From: Prauserella endophytica
GTDB lineage: Bacteria; Actinomycetota; Actinomycetes; Mycobacteriales; Pseudonocardiaceae
DNA: 64,000 nt
Assembly (NCBI RefSeq): GCF_005146945.1
Contig: NZ_SWMS01000005.1
Span: 248,001 to 312,000, forward strand
Direction of reading: 5' to 3'
A program made the position numbers and the translations under genes. Positions 45,146-52,584 of the stretch are shown one piece after another (the stretch's first letter is position 1; every line of letters starts with the position of its first letter). The notes beneath the pieces are model-generated. The model was not told the origin of the DNA. It was given only the letters and a program-made list of their open reading frames with translations, and ran no database searches.

Positions 45146-46090
45146 TCAGGGCAGCACGCGGTGGAGCAGGTTGTCCCAGTTGCGCAGGAACGCGTCGAGG
45201 CCGTAGTGGGTCAGGGCGTACTCCCGCGCCGACTTGCCCATCCGCACGGCCAGTTCCGGCTGCTCCAGCAGCGTCCGGACGCCTTCCACCAGCATCGTCA
45301 CGTCGGTGGACACGAAACCGGCCTCCGGGGGCACCGCCGTGGCCACCTCGGTGCTCGCCACCGCCGCCACCGGCATGCCCAGTTGCATGGCCTCAAGCAG
45401 CGACAGCCCGAGCGAGGTCCACCTCGCGGTGTGCACGTACACCCTGCGCAGGGCCATCTCCCGGTGCAGCGCGGTCTGCCCGAGGTCGCCGACCGGGGTG
45501 ACGCCGGGGATCTCGAGGCCGTCGAGGCCCATGCCGTACAGGTCGACGGGCGCGGCCTCCGCGAACACGGGCAGCAGGTCGGTGCCGACGATCCGGTTCC
45601 GCCGAACGGGCTCGTTGATGAGCACGGCACTGTGCGGCAGCTCGCCGGTGTACTGGTAACCGGGGTCCACGATGCCGTGCGGGATCACCACCGTCGGCGC
45701 GATCCCGTTGTCCCACATCAACTCGTTGAAGTGCGTGACGTGGGCGAGCACGATGTCGCCGCGGTCGGCGAGCGGATGCCGGGTGGTGGCGGCGCGCTCA
45801 CGCGGAGCGTTGTGCTCGACGTACACGGCGGGCACGTCGATCCCGGGCCGTCTGCCGAGCCAGCGTTCGGTCAGCGCGAGCTCTTCGGGTCGCTGCAGCA
45901 CCACGACGTCGATCTCCGTGTCCCGCAAGGAATCCACGGGAACGTCGATTGCGTTGTCCGGCCAGTCCCGGCCGCAACGGCCCCGTCCCCAAGGGTCTTC
46001 AGTGTCCACATAGGGCAGTAGGTAGGTGTGCCCGCCCTGGACGAACGACGTGCACCAGGAACCGTGTACGTGCCAGACGAGCAACTGCAT
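45146..46090 (-). CDS. Glycosyltransferase (GT4-like)
   Basis: A 314-residue protein with a short N-terminal half and a GT4-like donor domain: [23 protein letters not shown], followed by [21 protein letters not shown]. The opening [21 protein letters not shown] and the [10 protein letters not shown] segment define a family common beside GT4, carbamoyltransferase and GT9 genes in actinomycetes. The start codon lies inside a 6-bp inverted repeat (GCAACT at 46081-46086, AGTTGC at 46098-46103). It is the first gene of a two-gene operon with the GT4. The sugar is unknown. Confidence 0.82.
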   Translation of the reverse strand: MQLLVWHVHGSWCTSFVQGGHTYLLPYVDTEDPWGRGRCGRDWPDNAIDVPVDSLRDTEIDVVVLQRPEELALTERWLGRRPGIDVPAVYVEHNAPRERAATTRHPLADRGDIVLAHVTHFNELMWDNGIAPTVVIPHGIVDPGYQYTGELPHSAVLINEPVRRNRIVGTDLLPVFAEAAPVDLYGMGLDGLEIPGVTPVGDLGQTALHREMALRRVYVHTARWTSLGLSLLEAMQLGMPVAAVASTEVATAVPPEAGFVSTDVTMLVEGVRTLLEQPELAVRMGKSAREYALTHYGLDAFLRNWDNLLHRVLP

Positions 46091-46126
46091 AACGGGTAGT
46101 TGCCCGCACGCGCGGACGGCTAAACA

Positions 46127-46558
46127 CTATGGACGCCGCGTGCGCACACCGCCCAGCGCGAGCACGAGGCCGATGAGGCAGGTCGCGCCGTACAGCCACG
46201 CGTTGGCCGCCGTGACGTTGACGAGGTCGCCCCACTCGTCGAGGACGGTCGCGAGAATGCTGTACGCCGTGAGCCCCGCGAAGGCGAAGAAGCTCGCCCA
46301 TCCGAACAGGCGAGCGGTCACGGACTTGCGGGTGGCGATCAACGCGAGCACCCCCACCACGGTGTGCACGATGTTGAGCAGCGTGCTGACGCCGAACAGC
46401 CAGACGGTGCGCGACGATTCCGGCCCCATGCCGTCGTGCAGCGCGAATCCGGTGACGCCCACGACCAGATACCAGAGGCCGACGATCCCCACCACGATCT
46501 GCGGCCACGACAGCCGCGCCGTCAGGCCCCGCCCGGTCGCGGAGGACGCCGTGCTCAT
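46127..46558 (-). CDS. DUF4383-type four-helix membrane protein
   Basis: A 143-residue protein with four hydrophobic helices (IVVGIVGLWYLVVGVTGFAL; LLNIVHTVVGVLAL; FFAFAGLTAYSIL; ACLIGLVLALGG), matching the DUF4383 pattern including the NIVHxxxG segment. Its function is unknown; family genes often lie in stress or envelope clusters. ATG 46558 overlaps the SDR stop by four bases, so both are made together. Confidence 0.8.
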   Translation of the reverse strand: MSTASSATGRGLTARLSWPQIVVGIVGLWYLVVGVTGFALHDGMGPESSRTVWLFGVSTLLNIVHTVVGVLALIATRKSVTARLFGWASFFAFAGLTAYSILATVLDEWGDLVNVTAANAWLYGATCLIGLVLALGGVRTRRP

Positions 46559-47379
46559 ACCCGCCTCCAGCCGTCGTCGGTCAGCGCGGCGCTCGCCTGC
46601 GGTCCCATCTGCGCCATGCCGCCGTCCACGAGCCATGAGGCGCCGGTGACGTAACCGGCGGCCGGCGTGGCCAGGAAGGCCACCACGGACGCCACTTCCT
46701 TGGCGTGGCCCGGCCTGCCAAGCGGGACGCCCGGCCGGTGCTGCTTCGCGGGGTCGGCGTTGTCCTGTCCGGTCATCGGCGTCGAGATCTCGCCGGGTGC
46801 CACGGAGTTCACGGTGATGCCGTGCTCGGCGAGCTCCAGCGCGAGCACCTTGGTGAGCGCGCCGAGACCGGCTTTGGCGGCGCAGTACGGCGCGGCGCCG
46901 ACCTTCGGGTAATGCTCGTGCACGCTGGTGATGTTGATGATCCGGCCGCCACGGCCCGCGTCGATCATGTGCCGCGCCGCACGCTGCGCGCAGGCGAACG
47001 CGCCGTCGAGATCCACGGAGACGACCTCGCGCCACGCGTCGAAGTCCAGGTCCATCACCGGTGTCGCCTCGCCGGTGCCGGCGCAGTTGACCAGTACGTC
47101 GAGCCCGCCGAGTTCCTCGGCGAGGTCATCGATCACTGCGGCCTCGGTCGGCAGGTCACGCAGGTCCAGCCGCCGCACGGCGGCCGTGACGCCCTGCGCC
47201 TTGACCTCGTCGGCGGTGTTCGCGGCCCCCTGCTCGTCGGCGTGGTATGTGACACCGACGTCGAGGCCGCCGCCCGCGAGCGCCACCGCGATCGCCCTGC
47301 CGATGCCGGAGTCCGAGCCCGTCACGACGGCGGTCCTCGGCCGGTCGGTTTGCTCGGGCAATGGTGCGGATCGGGTCAC
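46555..47379 (-). CDS. SDR-family oxidoreductase (glucose/general-stress dehydrogenase type)
   Basis: A 274-residue classical SDR with VVTGSDSGIGRAIAVAL, NCAGTG, INITSVHEH, PYCAAKAGLGALTK (Tyr and Lys of YxxxK) and the C-terminal ASWLVDGG. Its best relatives by pattern are the glucose 1-dehydrogenase/GSP39-like group. GTG 47379 is chosen because GGAGG lies 8 bases upstream; a GTG at 47418 would add 13 residues. It is translationally coupled to the DUF4383 gene and lies next to the anti-sigma ATPase, which suggests a stress response. Confidence 0.87.
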   Translation of the reverse strand: MTRSAPLPEQTDRPRTAVVTGSDSGIGRAIAVALAGGGLDVGVTYHADEQGAANTADEVKAQGVTAAVRRLDLRDLPTEAAVIDDLAEELGGLDVLVNCAGTGEATPVMDLDFDAWREVVSVDLDGAFACAQRAARHMIDAGRGGRIINITSVHEHYPKVGAAPYCAAKAGLGALTKVLALELAEHGITVNSVAPGEISTPMTGQDNADPAKQHRPGVPLGRPGHAKEVASVVAFLATPAAGYVTGASWLVDGGMAQMGPQASAALTDDGWRRV

Positions 47380-47421
47380 TGAGGACACCTCCGTCACGGA
47401 TATGCCAGGCCTGTTCACCGG

Positions 47422-47865
47422 CTACCCGCCCGCACGTGCGGCAAACCGCTTCGCGAACCGGATGTGCACCACCCGGTCGACGCTGCGCTGGGGATCGTGC
47501 TCGTACCGCCAGGCCGACAACGTGTCGGTCATCGTGTCGAGAACGCGCCAGCCGAGCGCGTGAGGGCTCGGCACGCGGCCCTCCAGCGTCGTTGTGGAAA
47601 CGCTCACGGTGAGTCTGCCGAAGGCGAACACGAGGCGGCACGTCAGCATCGCGCCGGGCGCCGACCAGCGGATGAGGCAGGTGCACGCCGCGTCCACGGC
47701 CACCGTCAGGTCGGTCAGCTCGTTCTCGGTGAACCCCTCGCGACCGCCGAAGTCGCGGGCCACCATCCGAAGCGTCGCGAGGTGCCGTGCGTGTGCGGGC
47801 ACCCGCAGCTCCACCGGGCCGGCCGTCCCCGGTCCGGCCCATTCGGCGAGTTCCTCTCTGTGCAT
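47422..47865 (-). CDS. Anti-sigma-factor-type ATP-binding protein (HATPase_c_2)
   Basis: A 147-residue protein resembling RsbW/SpoIIAB anti-sigma kinases. The first half (ELRVPAHARHLATLRMVARDF, LTDLTVAVDAACTCLI) corresponds to the N-box region. The typical DNAV asparagine is replaced in VDAAC, and the G-boxes are weak, so kinase activity is doubtful. Such proteins hold a SigB-type factor inactive. A possible stress-type -10 (GGGTAT on the minus strand, complement of 47876-47881) lies very near the start and is not convincing. It is divergent from the Holin-X/DUF3618/DUF4235 operon. Confidence 0.75.
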   Translation of the reverse strand: MHREELAEWAGPGTAGPVELRVPAHARHLATLRMVARDFGGREGFTENELTDLTVAVDAACTCLIRWSAPGAMLTCRLVFAFGRLTVSVSTTTLEGRVPSPHALGWRVLDTMTDTLSAWRYEHDPQRSVDRVVHIRFAKRFAARAGG

Positions 47866-47991
47866 GATCCTCCCGAATACCCGGCGAGATCACGGGCATA
47901 CCTGCGGCGGTACGGCTTTTCGGACCGGCCTCGATGTTTGTGGGACGAGCGCTGAGGGCAAACCGGTGACCAGCGCCGAGATGGAGGAATC

Positions 47992-48408
47992 ATGGTCTAC
48001 GACGAACACCGCGACGTCGTGGTGGAGGACCGTTCCGTGGCACAGCTGGTCAGCGATCTTTCCGAGCAGACCAGCAGGCTCGTCAGGGACGAGATGAAGC
48101 TCGCCGTCGCGGAGATGCAGGACAAGGGCAAGCGGTTCGGGATGGGTGCCGGTCTCGCGGGCGGTGCCGCCGTGGTCGCCTGGTTCGGCGCGGGGGCGCT
48201 GGTCGCGGCCGCCGTGCTGGCGCTAGCGCTGGTACTGCCGGGCTGGGCGTCGGCGCTGATCGTCGGTGGTGCGCTGCTGCTGCTCGCCGGCCTGCTGGGG
48301 CTCCTCGGCAAGAACCAGGTCCAGCGCGCGACGCCGCCGGTGCCGAGTGAGGCGAGCGAGAGCGTCCGGCAGGACGTCGAGACGGTGAGGGAGAAGATGC
48401 GCCGATGA
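47992..48408 (+). CDS. Phage-holin-family (Holin-X, DUF1469) membrane protein
   Basis: A 138-residue protein with an amphipathic N-terminal helix (VAQLVSDLSEQTSRLVRDEMKLA) and two transmembrane helices (residues about 55-80 and 85-105), the standard layout of actinobacterial Holin-X proteins. Despite the name these are not phage lysis proteins. They occur with DUF3618 genes in envelope and osmotic stress regulons. The gene starts a three-gene operon; GTTT at 47935 and GGGCAA 16 bases later weakly resemble a SigB-type promoter. Confidence 0.85.
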   Translation: MVYDEHRDVVVEDRSVAQLVSDLSEQTSRLVRDEMKLAVAEMQDKGKRFGMGAGLAGGAAVVAWFGAGALVAAAVLALALVLPGWASALIVGGALLLLAGLLGLLGKNQVQRATPPVPSEASESVRQDVETVREKMRR

Positions 48409-48761
48409 GCACCCCGAAGGAGAGCCCGAAGGAACGTACTGAGGAGAGCGAGGAGTTCCCCCGGAATCCGGAGGAGGCCCGGCTCGACATCGAACTCACC
48501 CGGCAGGAGCTGGGTGACACGGCGCACGCGCTCGCGCACAAGCTGAACGTGCCCGCGCGGGCGAAGGAGCAGGCGCAGCAGCGCGCGGCCCGGTTCAAGG
48601 GCCAGGCCCAGCAGCGCGCCACGCAGGTGAAGGGACAGCTCAAGCACGGCACGGCCAAGGCGACCGAGACCGTGCGGGGCAACCCGGTGCCCTTCATCGT
48701 CTCCGGTGCCGTCGCGGCGGTCGCGGTCGGAGGTGTGATCACGTGGAAGGTCAGGCATTGA
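48405..48761 (+). CDS. DUF3618 domain protein
   Basis: A 118-residue protein. A charged N-terminus leads to the DUF3618 motif RLDIELTRQELGDTAHAL (about residues 30-47). A Lys/Gln/Ala-rich amphipathic helix follows (QAQQRAARFKGQAQQRATQV), then a single C-terminal transmembrane helix (PFIVSGAVAAVAVGGVITW). It is coupled to the Holin-X gene by an ATGA overlap. Such pairs probably form a membrane-bound scaffold; the role is unknown. Confidence 0.87.
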   Translation: MSTPKESPKERTEESEEFPRNPEEARLDIELTRQELGDTAHALAHKLNVPARAKEQAQQRAARFKGQAQQRATQVKGQLKHGTAKATETVRGNPVPFIVSGAVAAVAVGGVITWKVRH

Positions 48762-49024
48762 TGAAGGCGCTCTACAAGCCGCTGAGCCTGGTGGTGAGCA
48801 CCGGCGGGGCGTTGCTCGCGAGCACGGTTTTCAAGCAGGTGTGGCAACGCGTGAGCGGTGAGCCCGACGCGCCGGACGCCAGGGATCGCAAGTACGCGCT
48901 GTGGCAGGTGGTCACCGCCGCCGCCGTGCAGGGTGCGATCTTCGGAGCGGTGAAGGCCGCCGTCGACCGGGCGGGAGCCGCCGGGTACGAGAAGGCCACC
49001 GGCGCCTGGCCCGGCGACGAGTAG
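48761..49024 (+). CDS. DUF4235 membrane protein
   Basis: An 87-residue protein with the DUF4235 start MKALYKPLSLVVSTGGALLAS, two hydrophobic helices and a short acidic C-terminus. ATG 48761 overlaps the DUF3618 stop by one base (TGATG). The upstream in-frame ATG at 48743 is inside that gene and is less likely. It completes the three-gene envelope operon; the methyltransferase begins 5 bases later. Confidence 0.85.
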   Translation: MKALYKPLSLVVSTGGALLASTVFKQVWQRVSGEPDAPDARDRKYALWQVVTAAAVQGAIFGAVKAAVDRAGAAGYEKATGAWPGDE

Positions 49025-49029
49025 CCGTC

Positions 49030-49680
49030 ATGTGGCTGTTGCGGCCTCCCGGGGTGTACCGCCCGCAGGAGGACACGAACCTGCTCGCCGGCGCCCTGCG
49101 CACCGCTTCGATGCCCGTCGACGCGCGCGTGCTCGACGCGTGCACGGGCACGGGTGCGCTCGCGCTCGCGGCCGCCCGCGCGGGCGCCGGTGAGGTGGCC
49201 GCGGTGGACGTGTCGCGGCGGGCGCTCGCGGCGGCGTGGTGCAACGCGCGCCTGCGTCGGGTCCCGCTCAGCGTGCGCCGTGGTGACGTGACGGCGCTGG
49301 CCGGGCTCGGGCGCTTCGACGTCGTGCTCGCCAACCCGCCGTACGTGCCGTGCGAGCGCACGTCCGTCGCGAAATGGGACGCCGGAGCCGACGGCCGGGC
49401 CGTTCTCGATCCACTGTGTACGCTCGCGCCCGATCTGCTGAACTGGCAGGGATTCCTGCTGCTGGTGCAGTCGGAGTTGAGCGGGGTGGACGAGACGGTG
49501 GGCGCCCTGCGGACGGCGGGGCTCAAGACCTCCATCGTCGCGCGACGGCGGATTCCGTTCGGCCCGGTCCTGCGTGGCCGGGCCCGTTTTCTGGAGGAGC
49601 GCGGCCTGATCGAACCGGGCCGGCGCGATGAGGAGCTGGTGGTGATCCGTGCCGATCGGGCAGAGCGAACCGCGGCGTGA
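49030..49680 (+). CDS. HemK2/MTQ2-like protein methyltransferase
   Basis: A 216-residue SAM-dependent methyltransferase. The N-terminus GVYRPQEDTNLLAGAL is the family signature, motif I is LDACTGTGALALAAAR and the catalytic NPPY is within VVLANPPYVP near residue 102. HemK-family enzymes methylate the glutamine of release-factor GGQ motifs; for this actinobacterial branch the target is not known. It follows the DUF4235 gene after 5 bases and overlaps the CDGSH gene if the latter uses its upstream GTG. Confidence 0.85.
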   Translation: MWLLRPPGVYRPQEDTNLLAGALRTASMPVDARVLDACTGTGALALAAARAGAGEVAAVDVSRRALAAAWCNARLRRVPLSVRRGDVTALAGLGRFDVVLANPPYVPCERTSVAKWDAGADGRAVLDPLCTLAPDLLNWQGFLLLVQSELSGVDETVGALRTAGLKTSIVARRRIPFGPVLRGRARFLEERGLIEPGRRDEELVVIRADRAERTAA

Positions 49681-49861
49681 GCCGCGCAGGGTGACGGTGG
49701 TGCCGGGCGGACCGATCCTCGTGGAGGGCCCGGTGGAGCTGACGCTCGACGACGGCGAGACCGTCACCTCCGACCGGTTCCAGGTCGCCGTGTGCGCCTG
49801 CCGTCGCAGCAAGGCCTACCCCTTCTGCGATGCCAGCCACCGCAGGCGCACCCGGAGTTGA
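49649..49861 (+). CDS. CDGSH-type iron-sulfur protein
   Basis: A 70-residue small Fe-S protein. The C-terminal motif is CACRRSKAYPFCDASH, matching C-x-C-x2-[ST]-x3-P-x-C-D-x-[ST]-H, so the three cysteines and the histidine for a [2Fe-2S] cluster are intact. The usual Gly of CDGSH is Ala. Translation may instead begin at GTG 49691 (VTVVPGGPILVEG), which would avoid overlap with the methyltransferase. The role is probably redox or iron handling. It shares the neighbourhood with an iron-containing redox enzyme and an AhpD-like protein. Confidence 0.85.
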   Translation: MPIGQSEPRREPRRVTVVPGGPILVEGPVELTLDDGETVTSDRFQVAVCACRRSKAYPFCDASHRRRTRS

Positions 49862-49866
49862 CCAAC

Positions 49867-49921
49867 CGCAGTGAAGGCCACCTTGCCTGCGTTCAACGCA
49901 GGCAAGGTGGCCTTCACTGCG
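49867..49921. terminator. Perfect 55-bp palindrome between convergent genes
   Basis: Arms of 27 bases (49867-49893 and 49895-49921) are exactly complementary around a single C. The left arm contains AAGGCCACCTTGCCTGCGTT. It begins 5 bases after the CDGSH stop and ends 7 bases before the AhpD-like stop, so it is well placed as a two-way terminator. Confidence 0.8.
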
Positions 49922-49928
49922 ACCGTCG

Positions 49929-50402
49929 TCAGCCGAACTGGCCGGGCTGGTAGTCGCCCGCGGGCTGCTGGACGAGGACGTTCACGCGGTTGTAGGTGTT
50001 GATGAGGGCGATGATCGACACCAGCGCGCCGAGCTGCTCCTCGTCGTAGTGCTTGGCGGCATTGGCCCAGACCTCGTCGCTCACCCCGCCCGCCGCGTCC
50101 GCGATGCGGGTGCCCTCCTCCGCCAGCTCCAGCGCGGCGCGCTCGGCCTCGGTGAACACGGTGGCCTCCCGCCAGCCCGCGACGAGGTGCAGGCGCGTCG
50201 CGCTCTCCCCGGCCTCCGCGGCATCCTTGGTGTGCATGTCGATGCAGAAGGCGCAGCCGTTGATCTGGCTGGCCCGGATCTTCACCAGCTCCTGCGTCGC
50301 GGCGGGCAGCGTCGAGTCGGCGACCACCTTGCCCGCCGAGACGAGGTGCTTCAGGAACTTGGCGGTGACCGGGTTTCCGAAGAGGTTCACGCGGGCGTCC
50401 AT
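49929..50402 (-). CDS. AhpD/carboxymuconolactone decarboxylase-family protein
   Basis: A 157-residue all-helical protein with the AhpD-type active site NGCAFCIDMHTKDA (CxxC followed by His). Family members are alkylhydroperoxidases or have unknown redox roles. ATG 50402 (MDARVNLFGNPVTAKFLKHL) is chosen with GGAGT-like purines upstream. An upstream GTG in the longer frame would overlap the next gene. It may belong with the iron-containing redox enzyme immediately upstream on the same strand. Confidence 0.88.
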   Translation of the reverse strand: MDARVNLFGNPVTAKFLKHLVSAGKVVADSTLPAATQELVKIRASQINGCAFCIDMHTKDAAEAGESATRLHLVAGWREATVFTEAERAALELAEEGTRIADAAGGVSDEVWANAAKHYDEEQLGALVSIIALINTYNRVNVLVQQPAGDYQPGQFG

Positions 50403-50503
50403 CGTGTACTCCTTGCCGTTGTCGTGGGTGGCTACACCCTTTCGACAACACAGCCCGGCGAGTTGTGACAGGTCTGGACGTGACGTGCGTCTCGCGGGGT
50501 AGA

Positions 50504-51505
50504 TCAGCCCAGGGGCTGCCGCAGCGCGGAGCGACCCGCCTCCCACGCGCCGAGCACGTGCTGGGCGAGGCGGTCCTCAAGCAGTCCGGTCGCCTGGATG
50601 CCGAAGACGACGTCAGGCGCCAGCTCGGGCTCGCGTTCGAGCAGGTCGCCGATCACCTCGCGGCGCATCACCTGCTCGTGCACGGCGTCGGCCTCGACGT
50701 GCTCGTCGAAGAACCGCACGCACGCGTCGTCGGCTCCTACCCGGCGCAGTGCCTCGGCAAGCCGCCGCGCGCTCGGCGCGGTGGTGATCTCGGCGGCGGC
50801 GAAGTGCCCGACCAGCGCGCCGCGCAGACCCCGGTGCAGGCCGAACATCGACATCAGGTTCACCGGCGCGAACGCGGGTGCGAGGGCGTGCTCGGCGTAG
50901 TGCAGGTAGCCGGATCGCAGCCCGGCGGCGTCCAGCAGGTCGGCGTAGAGCCGCGAGTGCATGCGCTCGTACCGCCCGCCGCCGTACTCGTCGAACTCCA
51001 CCGCCACGAGTGCCGCCTTGGCCTGCCCGCGCAGCCTCGGGATGGCGAAGGCGTGCGGGTCGGCCTCCTTGAGGTGGTAGATCGAACGCAGGACGAAGTA
51101 CTCACGCAGGTGCTCCCACGTGCCGTTGTCACGCAGCCAGTGCGAGACCCCGGTGCCGTCGACGGGCTCCACGAGCAGCTCGTCGAGCGCGCCCCGCACG
51201 TCGTCACCGCCCGCGACGTCCCGCCGCAGCCCGGCGAGGAACTGCCGTTCGAGCGCGTTGCGGGTCTGGATCAGGTCGGGCTGCCATTCCCACCCGGGGT
51301 CCACGCCCTCGAAGCCCCGGTAGTGCAGCTCGTAGCAGACCTGCAGCGCCAGCTGGAGGTCCTCGCCGTATGGCTCGGCCTTGCCCGCGTGATGGGGCAG
51401 TCCCTGCGGCTGGTGCGGGTCGTCGTGCAGCGCCCTGGCGATCACCTCGGAGAACGGACCCCGTGGGCGCGGGAGCACTGCCACGTCGCGTGTCGTCGTC
51501 TGCAC
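50504..51505 (-). CDS. Iron-containing redox enzyme (haem-oxygenase-like diiron fold)
   Basis: A 333-residue protein of the haem-oxygenase-like dimetal oxidase superfamily. Likely ligands are in LREYFVLRSIYHLKEADPH, VEFDEYGGGRYERMH and RFFDEHVEADAVHEQV, spaced as in known members. The superfamily includes N-oxygenases and desaturases, but this branch has no assigned substrate. It is divergent from the SigJ-type gene across a 111-base region filled by a palindromic repeat. Confidence 0.83.
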   Translation of the reverse strand: MQTTTRDVAVLPRPRGPFSEVIARALHDDPHQPQGLPHHAGKAEPYGEDLQLALQVCYELHYRGFEGVDPGWEWQPDLIQTRNALERQFLAGLRRDVAGGDDVRGALDELLVEPVDGTGVSHWLRDNGTWEHLREYFVLRSIYHLKEADPHAFAIPRLRGQAKAALVAVEFDEYGGGRYERMHSRLYADLLDAAGLRSGYLHYAEHALAPAFAPVNLMSMFGLHRGLRGALVGHFAAAEITTAPSARRLAEALRRVGADDACVRFFDEHVEADAVHEQVMRREVIGDLLEREPELAPDVVFGIQATGLLEDRLAQHVLGAWEAGRSALRQPLG

Positions 51506-51549
51506 GGTCGCCGATTACCCGATGCGGAGGGGTTCACACCTGTTCACGC

Positions 51550-51600
51550 CCCCCAAGGCCACCTTTGTTGCGCTCAACGCAACAAAGGTGGCCTTGGGGG
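51550..51600. repeat. Palindromic repeat in a divergent 5' region
   Basis: Perfect 23-base arms (51550-51572 and 51578-51600) with a CTCAA loop. It is of the CCCCCAAGG subtype, almost identical to the copy at 25997. It sits 16 bases before the SigJ-type ATG and about 45 bases from the start of the redox enzyme gene, so it would lie in the leader of at least one of them. It leaves little room for a normal ribosome site. Confidence 0.92.
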
Positions 51601-51616
51601 CGGTTACGCTCTCGGC

Positions 51617-52501
51617 ATGTCGATCGCGGCCGAGGAGGTTCGGGAGTTCGAGCGGCAGCGGCCGCGGCTCTTCGCGATCGCCTACCGCCTGCTCGGCTCC
51701 GCGAGCGAGGCCGAGGACGCCGTGCAGGACACCTACCTGCGCTGGAGCGCCGCCGACCACGGAGCCGTCCGGACGCCCGGCGCCTGGCTGACCAAGGTGC
51801 TCACCAACCTCTGCCTCACCCGCCTCACCTCGGCGCGCGCCCGCAGGGAGACCTACGTCGGGCCGTGGCTGCCCGAGCCCGTCGACACCACCGGTTCCGC
51901 GCTCGGCCCGCTCGACACCGCCGAGCTGCGTGAGTCGGTGTCGCTCGCCCTGCTGCTCCTGCTGGAACGCCTGACCCCGCCCGAGCGCGCGGTGTTCGTG
52001 CTGCGCGAGGCGTTCGGCTACGGCCACGCGGAGATCGCGGAGGTTCTCGACCTGACCGAGTCGAACTGCCAGCAGCTGTACCACCGCGCCCGGCAGCACG
52101 TCGCGAGCGAACGCCCACGCTTCCACCCCTCGACGGAGGAACGCGTGCGCATCACCCAGCTGTTCCTCGACGCGGCCCGCGGGGGCGATCTCGAAAGGCT
52201 GAGGAGCCTGCTCGCCGACGACGTCGTGTCGTGGGCCGACGGCGGCGGCAAGATCCACGCGGCCCGCAAGCCGATCCGAGGCGCCGAGCGCGTCGCGCAG
52301 TACCTGGGCCGGCTGAGCCGCGAGGCGGCGGGCGTCGGCTTCGTGCTCACCGAGCTGAACGGCCAGCCCGGCGTCGTCGCGACCGTCGACGGCGTGGTGC
52401 TGCTCGCGGTGGCCCTCGACATCGCCGAGGGCGGGATCGCGACGATCCGAATCGTCGCCAACCCTGACAAGCTCGGGTTCCTCACCGCGCAGCTGGTGTG
52501 A
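51617..52501 (+). CDS. ECF sigma factor, SigJ-type with SnoaL-like C-terminal domain
   Basis: A 294-residue sigma factor. Region 2 is FERQRPRLFAIAYRLLGSASEAEDAVQDTYL, split by the conserved RLLGSASEAED, and region 4 has LTPPERAVFVLREAFGYGHAEIAEVL. After residue 170 comes a SnoaL-like domain (RITQLFLDAARGGDLERL, VSWADGGGKIHAARKP) that regulates this ECF group instead of an anti-sigma factor. Its probable target is the flavin oxidoreductase 83 bases downstream, as is usual for this group. ATG 51617 has no clear ribosome site, so translation may be leaderless or affected by the upstream palindrome. Confidence 0.92.
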   Translation: MSIAAEEVREFERQRPRLFAIAYRLLGSASEAEDAVQDTYLRWSAADHGAVRTPGAWLTKVLTNLCLTRLTSARARRETYVGPWLPEPVDTTGSALGPLDTAELRESVSLALLLLLERLTPPERAVFVLREAFGYGHAEIAEVLDLTESNCQQLYHRARQHVASERPRFHPSTEERVRITQLFLDAARGGDLERLRSLLADDVVSWADGGGKIHAARKPIRGAERVAQYLGRLSREAAGVGFVLTELNGQPGVVATVDGVVLLAVALDIAEGGIATIRIVANPDKLGFLTAQLV

Positions 52502-52518
52502 CCGACGGCACGCCACCG

Positions 52519-52532
52519 GGTTGTCAGCAACC
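52519..52532 (+). promoter_or_regulatory. Small inverted repeat between sigma factor and oxidoreductase
   Basis: GGTTG and CAACC flank TCAG in the 83-base gap. It may be part of a promoter or operator recognised by the SigJ-type factor. A second, imperfect repeat AGGAGGTGA/TCACCATCCT lies at 52550-52570, near the oxidoreductase ribosome site AAAGGAGA. Confidence 0.35.
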
Positions 52533-52584
52533 GCGGGGTCACGTGGTTCAGGAGGTGATCTCACCATCCTGAAAGGAGAATCCC

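Noticed and set aside
47876-47881. SigB-type -10 (GGGTAT) for the anti-sigma gene
   Set aside because: It lies 11 bases from the ATG, overlapping the place of the ribosome site, and the -35 match is poor.
47992-48408. Prophage holin
   Set aside because: The gene belongs to the chromosomal Holin-X family with DUF3618 and DUF4235 partners; no phage genes are near.
49868-51533. Plus-strand ORF leading into the SigJ-type gene
   Set aside because: The open frame upstream of 51617 is antisense to the AhpD-like and iron-containing redox genes and crosses the palindrome; only the part from ATG 51617 matches a sigma factor.
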